A stretch of 64,000 nt of DNA, from NCBI RefSeq assembly GCF_010093025.1, contig NZ_CP048114.1, positions 2,294,001 to 2,358,000 of the forward strand, read 5' to 3'. The translations under genes and the position numbers were made by a program. This stretch comes from Edaphobacter sp. 12200R-103 (GTDB taxonomy: Bacteria; Acidobacteriota; Terriglobia; Terriglobales; Acidobacteriaceae). The notes below the pieces were generated by a model, which had not been told where the DNA came from, did not search any database, and worked only from the letters and a program-made list of their open reading frames with translations. This document shows positions 63,290-64,000 of this stretch, one piece after another (the first letter of the stretch is position 1; each line of letters begins with the position of its first letter).

Positions 63290-64000
63290 AGATCGTCGTA
63301 GCCATCAAACAGGTGCCGGAACGTGATGCTCCCATTCGCATCGCTGCAGACGGCCGATGGATCGAAGAGGGTGACCTGAACTACACCATCAACGAGCCGG
63401 ACGCCTACGCGCTCGAAGAGGCGCTACAGTTCAAGGAGAAGCAAGGGACGGGAGAGGTCGTCGTCATCTCCGCCGGTCCGGAGCGCGTGCAGAGCACCCT
63501 GCGTGAGGCGCTGGCCAAAGGAGCCGATCGGGCGATCCATATCGAGTGTGACGATCCGGGCTCGCGCGATACGCTCGGCGTCGCGCAGATTCTGGCAGAG
63601 GCGATCAGGGCCGAATCCCCCGACCTGATCCTGACGGGCCTGCAGTCCGACGATCTTGGGCTGGGGCAGACAGGAGTGGTGCTTGCCGAGTTGCTCGGCA
63701 TACCACACGCCACCATCATCATGCAGATCGAGCCCACCGCCGGCGGCCTGAAGGTCAAGCGCGAGCTCGAGGATGGATGGTTTCAGCACCTGGAGATGCC
63801 CCTGCCCGCGCTGCTGACGATGCAGTCCGGCGGAAACAAGCTGCGATATGCCACGCTGATGGGGATCAAGAAGGCGAAGACGAAGGAACTGAAGTCCGTT
63901 CCTGCAGCGACGTCGGCCAGCGGACCTGCCGTGTCGCTCGAGCGCGTGTATCTGCCGGAGAAACAGAAGAAGACCGAGATGCTGACCGGCTCCCCGCAGG
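63286..64000 (+). CDS. etfB: Electron transfer flavoprotein beta subunit, runs off the end
   Basis: Beta chain of the FAD-containing electron carrier; about 238 residues are present and the gene leaves the window before a stop. Seen: MKIVVAIKQVPERDAPIRI, YTINEPDAYALEEALQFKE, VVVISAGPERVQSTLREALA, ADRAIHIE, PDLILTGLQSDDLGLGQTG, LAELLGIPHAT and PALLTMQSG, the standard order for EtfB. The GTG start overlaps the stop of the Fe-S oxidoreductase, with AGGAGGA ten bases upstream. etfA is expected just beyond the window. Confidence 0.95.
   Translation, partial: MKIVVAIKQVPERDAPIRIAADGRWIEEGDLNYTINEPDAYALEEALQFKEKQGTGEVVVISAGPERVQSTLREALAKGADRAIHIECDDPGSRDTLGVAQILAEAIRAESPDLILTGLQSDDLGLGQTGVVLAELLGIPHATIIMQIEPTAGGLKVKRELEDGWFQHLEMPLPALLTMQSGGNKLRYATLMGIKKAKTKELKSVPAATSASGPAVSLERVYLPEKQKKTEMLTGSPQ

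Overview
The window looks like chromosomal DNA of a Terriglobales-type acidobacterium (Acidobacteriaceae; relatives of Granulicella, Terriglobus or Edaphobacter). This is inferred from two Oar-like TonB-dependent receptors with the carboxypeptidase-regulatory architecture, a divergent pair of 'VWFA-related Acidobacterial domain' proteins, high GC, and many short intergenic repeats carried between ordinary housekeeping genes. I see no phage, transposase, plasmid or CRISPR genes.

Layout. 1-1175: tail of a TonB-dependent receptor. 1518-6805: methyl-cycle group metK, ada, MFS transporter, ahcY; ada carries an apparent one-base frameshift that joins it to the transporter frame. 6865-9334: secreted or envelope proteins (DUF4397 lipoprotein, LecA-fold/LssY_C protein, ComEA-like HhH protein). 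9521-17031: a long histidine operon, hisI-hisG-hisD-hisC-hisB-(membrane ORF)-hisH-(lipoyl-like ORF)-hisF-(membrane ORF)-hisA. It is preceded by a His-rich leader peptide and a terminator that together read as a classical attenuator. hisE and a histidinol-phosphatase gene are not in the operon. 17250-29598: VWFA pair, DMT transporter, a TetR regulator with operator-like palindromes and a divergent membrane protein, PPK2 kinase, TatA, an outer-membrane barrel, glgC, several small proteins and the methylmalonyl-CoA mutase catalytic subunit. 30372-36049: glycine-cleavage cluster gcvT-gcvH-gcvPA-gcvPB interleaved with small ORFs. 36076-41250: a frameshifted membrane gene, a DUF2911 protein, tRNA-Arg(CCG) and a complete 1.1-kaa TonB-dependent receptor. 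41544-50487: DUF2237, a Gfo/Idh/MocA oxidoreductase plus NAD-dependent epimerase pair, rocD, a YbiT-type ABC-F ATPase, a DEAD-box helicase and msrA. 50777-57879 (minus strand): site-2 protease, trpS, scpA, pit, scpB and a pseudouridine synthase. 58121-64000: hexapeptide acyltransferase with a 39-bp tandem repeat upstream, SIMPL protein, a zinc-ribbon protein, and a membrane Fe-S ETF:quinone oxidoreductase-like protein coupled to etfB, which runs off the end.

The most informative observations are the his attenuator with mutually exclusive terminator and antiterminator pairings, a lipoyl-like protein translationally coupled between hisH and hisF, a dispersed repeat whose conserved end supplies the likely hisB ribosome-binding site, two clear single-base frameshifts (ada and a membrane gene) plus one possible third, and two families of intergenic repeats present about a dozen times in 64 kb. 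I found no certain undescribed multi-gene system; the his attenuator and lipoyl-like ORF are the best candidates for follow-up.
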